Origin: Hylemonella sp.
Lineage (GTDB): Bacteria > Pseudomonadota > Gammaproteobacteria > Burkholderiales > Burkholderiaceae_C
NCBI GenBank assembly: GCA_030695415.1
Contig: JAUYQZ010000044.1
Coordinates: 51,231-115,230, forward strand
Reading direction: 5' to 3'
DNA: 64,000 bases
How positions within the stretch are numbered: the first letter of the stretch is position 1; each line of letters begins with the position of its first letter. The translations under genes were made by a program, and so were the position numbers. Shown here piece by piece: positions 62,055 through 64,000 of this stretch. The notes beneath the pieces are model-generated. The model had not been told where the DNA came from. It saw nothing but the letters and a program-made list of their open reading frames with translations, and made no database searches.

Positions 62055-63791
62055 TTACAGCGCGGCGTAGCCCGGGTTGGGCAGCACGCCGTCGACCTTG
62101 GGCATATTGAGCTTGCGCGGGCTGATCTTGCCGCCGCGCGCCTTGAGCCAGGTCTCGACCACGTCCCAGACCTGCTTGTTGCCGGCGCTCCGGGCTTCCT
62201 CGGCCACCGGAGCCCAGCCGGCCACCTTGTAGTTCTTGTCAGCCTCGATCAGCTTACCGTTGAGGCGCATGTCATAGATGCGCTTGCCCATGGACTCCAG
62301 CGGATTGCAGCTGTAGGTCAGCCCGCCCACGCGCACCATGTCGCCGCCCTGCTGGTAGTAGGGATCGGGGTTGAACAGGTTGTCGCAAACGTCTTCCAGC
62401 ACCGTCTTGATCGTGGCACCACTCATCGGTGCCACCGTGGCGTAGGAGTAGGTGGTGGCGGTCATGTCCATCAACCATTCACGGGTGAGCGCCTGGCCCG
62501 GCAGCAGGCTGGTGCCCCAGCGGAAGCCGGGCGAGAAAGCGATGTCGGCGCCCTGCACGTCGAGCAGCGCGTCGAGCAGCAGCTGGTCGCCGGTGCCGTT
62601 GAAGTTGCCGCGACGGTACAGCGTGCCTTCGGTCACACCCAGCACCTCATTGAGCTTGCCTTCATAGGGCGCACGGATTTTGTTGATCAGCGCGTCCATC
62701 TCCTTGTCAGCCGGCAGCATGTTGGAGAACACGGGCAGCAGCTTGTAGCGGAAATCGCTGACCTTCTTGTCCTTGACGTCGAAGTCCAGCACGGCGAGGA
62801 ACTTGCCATTGGAGCCGGCGTTGGTCACCAGCGTCTTGCCGCCCTTGTTGCTCACCACGCTGGCCACGGGCATGCCGTCGTGCGTGTGGCCACCCATGAT
62901 GGCGTCGATACCGGAGACACGGCTGGCCATCTTCAGGTCCACGTCCATGCCGTTGTGCGAGATCACCACCACGACCTGGGCGCCCTTGCCGCGCGCCTCG
63001 TTGACCATGGCCTGCATGTTCTCGTCCTGGATGCCGAAGGCCCAGTCGGCCACCATGTAACGCGGGTTGGCAATGGGGGTGTAGGGGAAGGCCTGGCCGA
63101 TGATGGCGCAGGGCACGCCGTTGATCTCGCGGATCACATAGGGCTTGAAGACCGGATCGCCGAAGTCGTTGGTCTTGACGTTCTGAGCGACGAAGTCGAT
63201 CTTGCCGGCGAAGTCCTTCTCGACGATCTCCTTGACGCGCTCCATGCCATAGGTGAACTCCCAGTGGCCGGTCATCACGTCCACGCCCAGCAGCTTGCAG
63301 GCGTCGACCATGTCCTGGGCATTGGTCCACAGCGAAGTGGCCGAGCCCTGCCAGGTGTCTCCGCCGTCGAGCAGCAGGGAACCGGGGCGGCTGGCCTTCA
63401 TGCGCTTGACCAGGGTGGCCAGGTGTGCAAAGCCGCCGACCTTGCCATAGCGCTTGGCAGCTTTCTCGAAGTTGAGATACGTCAGGGCATGCGCCTCGGC
63501 CGTACCGGGACGCACCTTGGCGACCTTGAGCAGATGCTCGCCGACCAGATGCGGCAGGTTGCCCTTCATGCTGCCGATGCCGAGGTTCACGTTCGGCTCG
63601 CGGAAATAGATGGGCTTGAGCTGCGCGTGGCAGTCGGTCATGTGCAGGAAGGAGACATTGCCGAATTTCGGAATGTCGTACAGGCCGTTCGCTGCCGTGG
63701 CCGCGTCGGCATCGGCGTAAGTGCCCATGCCCATGCCAGCCATGGTGCCCGCGCCGAGCACCTGCATGAATTCACGTTTGGTCAGATTCAT
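62055..63791 (-). CDS. soxB: Thiosulfohydrolase SoxB
   Basis: 578 aa. A dimanganese enzyme of the 5'-nucleotidase family that releases sulfate from SoxYZ-bound thiosulfate in the periplasm. Metal ligands: Asp53/His55 (HMTDCHAQLKP), Asp145 (LLDGGDTWQGS), His279 (ISHNGMDVDL) and His302/His304 (MGGHTHDG). The signal region LTKREFMQVLGAGTMAGMGM is Tat-like (KR in place of RR). The C-terminal domain has TYSYATVAPMSGATIKTVLE. It follows the soxX terminus after a terminator. Confidence 0.97.
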   Translation of the reverse strand: MNLTKREFMQVLGAGTMAGMGMGTYADADAATAANGLYDIPKFGNVSFLHMTDCHAQLKPIYFREPNVNLGIGSMKGNLPHLVGEHLLKVAKVRPGTAEAHALTYLNFEKAAKRYGKVGGFAHLATLVKRMKASRPGSLLLDGGDTWQGSATSLWTNAQDMVDACKLLGVDVMTGHWEFTYGMERVKEIVEKDFAGKIDFVAQNVKTNDFGDPVFKPYVIREINGVPCAIIGQAFPYTPIANPRYMVADWAFGIQDENMQAMVNEARGKGAQVVVVISHNGMDVDLKMASRVSGIDAIMGGHTHDGMPVASVVSNKGGKTLVTNAGSNGKFLAVLDFDVKDKKVSDFRYKLLPVFSNMLPADKEMDALINKIRAPYEGKLNEVLGVTEGTLYRRGNFNGTGDQLLLDALLDVQGADIAFSPGFRWGTSLLPGQALTREWLMDMTATTYSYATVAPMSGATIKTVLEDVCDNLFNPDPYYQQGGDMVRVGGLTYSCNPLESMGKRIYDMRLNGKLIEADKNYKVAGWAPVAEEARSAGNKQVWDVVETWLKARGGKISPRKLNMPKVDGVLPNPGYAAL

Positions 63792-63819
63792 GATTTCGCA
63801 TCCACTGATGTTTTTGATG

Positions 63820-63849
63820 AAAAAAAGAGCCCGGGCTCTCCCCCGGGCC
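63820..63849 (-). terminator. Terminator between soxX and soxB
   Basis: On the minus strand GCCCGGG, loop GGAGAG, CCCGGGC then TCTTTTTTT. It lies in the 70-base gap after soxX, so soxB would be expressed from read-through or from its own start signal. Confidence 0.75.
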
Positions 63850-63861
63850 GATGATGATGAC

Positions 63862-64000
63862 TTACTGGTTGACGGGCGACTTGGGGTCGAGCAGCAGGGC
63901 CATGATGTGCTTGACCTGCTGTTCGGTCAGCACGCCCTTGTGGCCGGCGCGCGGCATCTGCGAGCAGGCGCTGTAGGCGCGCGCATTCCAGATCTTGCCC
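63862..64000 (-). CDS. soxX: SoxX cytochrome c, C-terminal part (cut by window edge)
   Basis: Only the last 46 codons are present. They read IWNARAYSACSQMPRAGHKG and end MALLLDPKSPVNQ. The distal haem Met lies in SQMPR with the GHKGVLTEQQ segment, the typical SoxX tail. SoxX pairs with SoxA to start thiosulfate oxidation by attaching it to SoxYZ. The haem motif CxxCH lies outside the window. Confidence 0.85.
   Translation of the reverse strand, partial: GKIWNARAYSACSQMPRAGHKGVLTEQQVKHIMALLLDPKSPVNQ

Overview
The window looks like a chromosomal segment of a betaproteobacterium, most likely a member of the Comamonadaceae (Burkholderiales). Reasons: high GC with dense reading-frame shadows on the opposite strand, a caa3 oxidase operon carrying the small Burkholderiales accessory genes (DUF2970, DUF2909, a 37-aa assembly peptide), six Bug-type (TctC) solute receptors without TctA/TctB, a glycine riboswitch ahead of a D-amino-acid dehydrogenase-like gene, and sox genes. 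This is inferred from gene content; no database search was run.

Layout. 1-10.6 kb is mostly housekeeping: the start of a dadA-like oxidoreductase behind a tandem glycine riboswitch, a short GGDEF protein, peroxiredoxin, serS, a large inverted-repeat intergenic element, ispH, an FKBP isomerase, radC, an Smr protein, a lower-GC DUF4424 gene, a truncated globin and a large FtsX-type permease. 10.6-20 kb is a near-complete respiratory module: SCO1, heme O synthase, heme A synthase, a SCO-like protein, SURF1, a DUF2909 gene on the opposite strand, then cox3, DUF2970, ctaG, a 37-aa peptide, coxA and a cytochrome-c-fused coxB. A 273-bp element with terminal inverted repeats and CTAG duplications lies just beyond it. 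20.4-29 kb holds a BioC-like protein, ComF, TrmL, a MaoC hydratase, a ParA-like ATPase, a Bug receptor, an FAH-family hydrolase, a KefB-type antiporter, TauE/SafE and a RutE-like nitroreductase.

29-56 kb is a catabolic supercluster. A flavin hydroxylase, an intradiol (hydroxyquinol-type) dioxygenase, maleylacetate reductase, 3-oxoadipate CoA-transferase (PcaI/PcaJ) and 3-oxoadipyl-CoA thiolase (PcaF) together make a plausible complete route from a dihydroxylated aromatic, through hydroxyquinol, maleylacetate and 3-oxoadipate, to succinyl-CoA and acetyl-CoA. A LysR regulator and a PcaR-like IclR regulator are present. Around these sit a TRAP transporter, five of the six Bug receptors, a signal-less NMT1-like binding protein, an amidohydrolase, two variant beta-hydroxyacid dehydrogenases, and a trio of small alpha/beta proteins (NTF2-like, Dabb, YciI) that are the best candidates for undescribed steps.

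56-64 kb contains a diheme cytochrome, a MoxR ATPase and a VWA (CoxE-like) protein separated by two paralogous 76-aa membrane proteins and an acetyltransferase, a tRNA-Arg(CCU) whose 5' end lies in a perfect 20-bp inverted repeat, a lipoprotein, a periplasmic DsrE-like protein, soxB and the 3' end of soxX. Both ends of the window cut genes.
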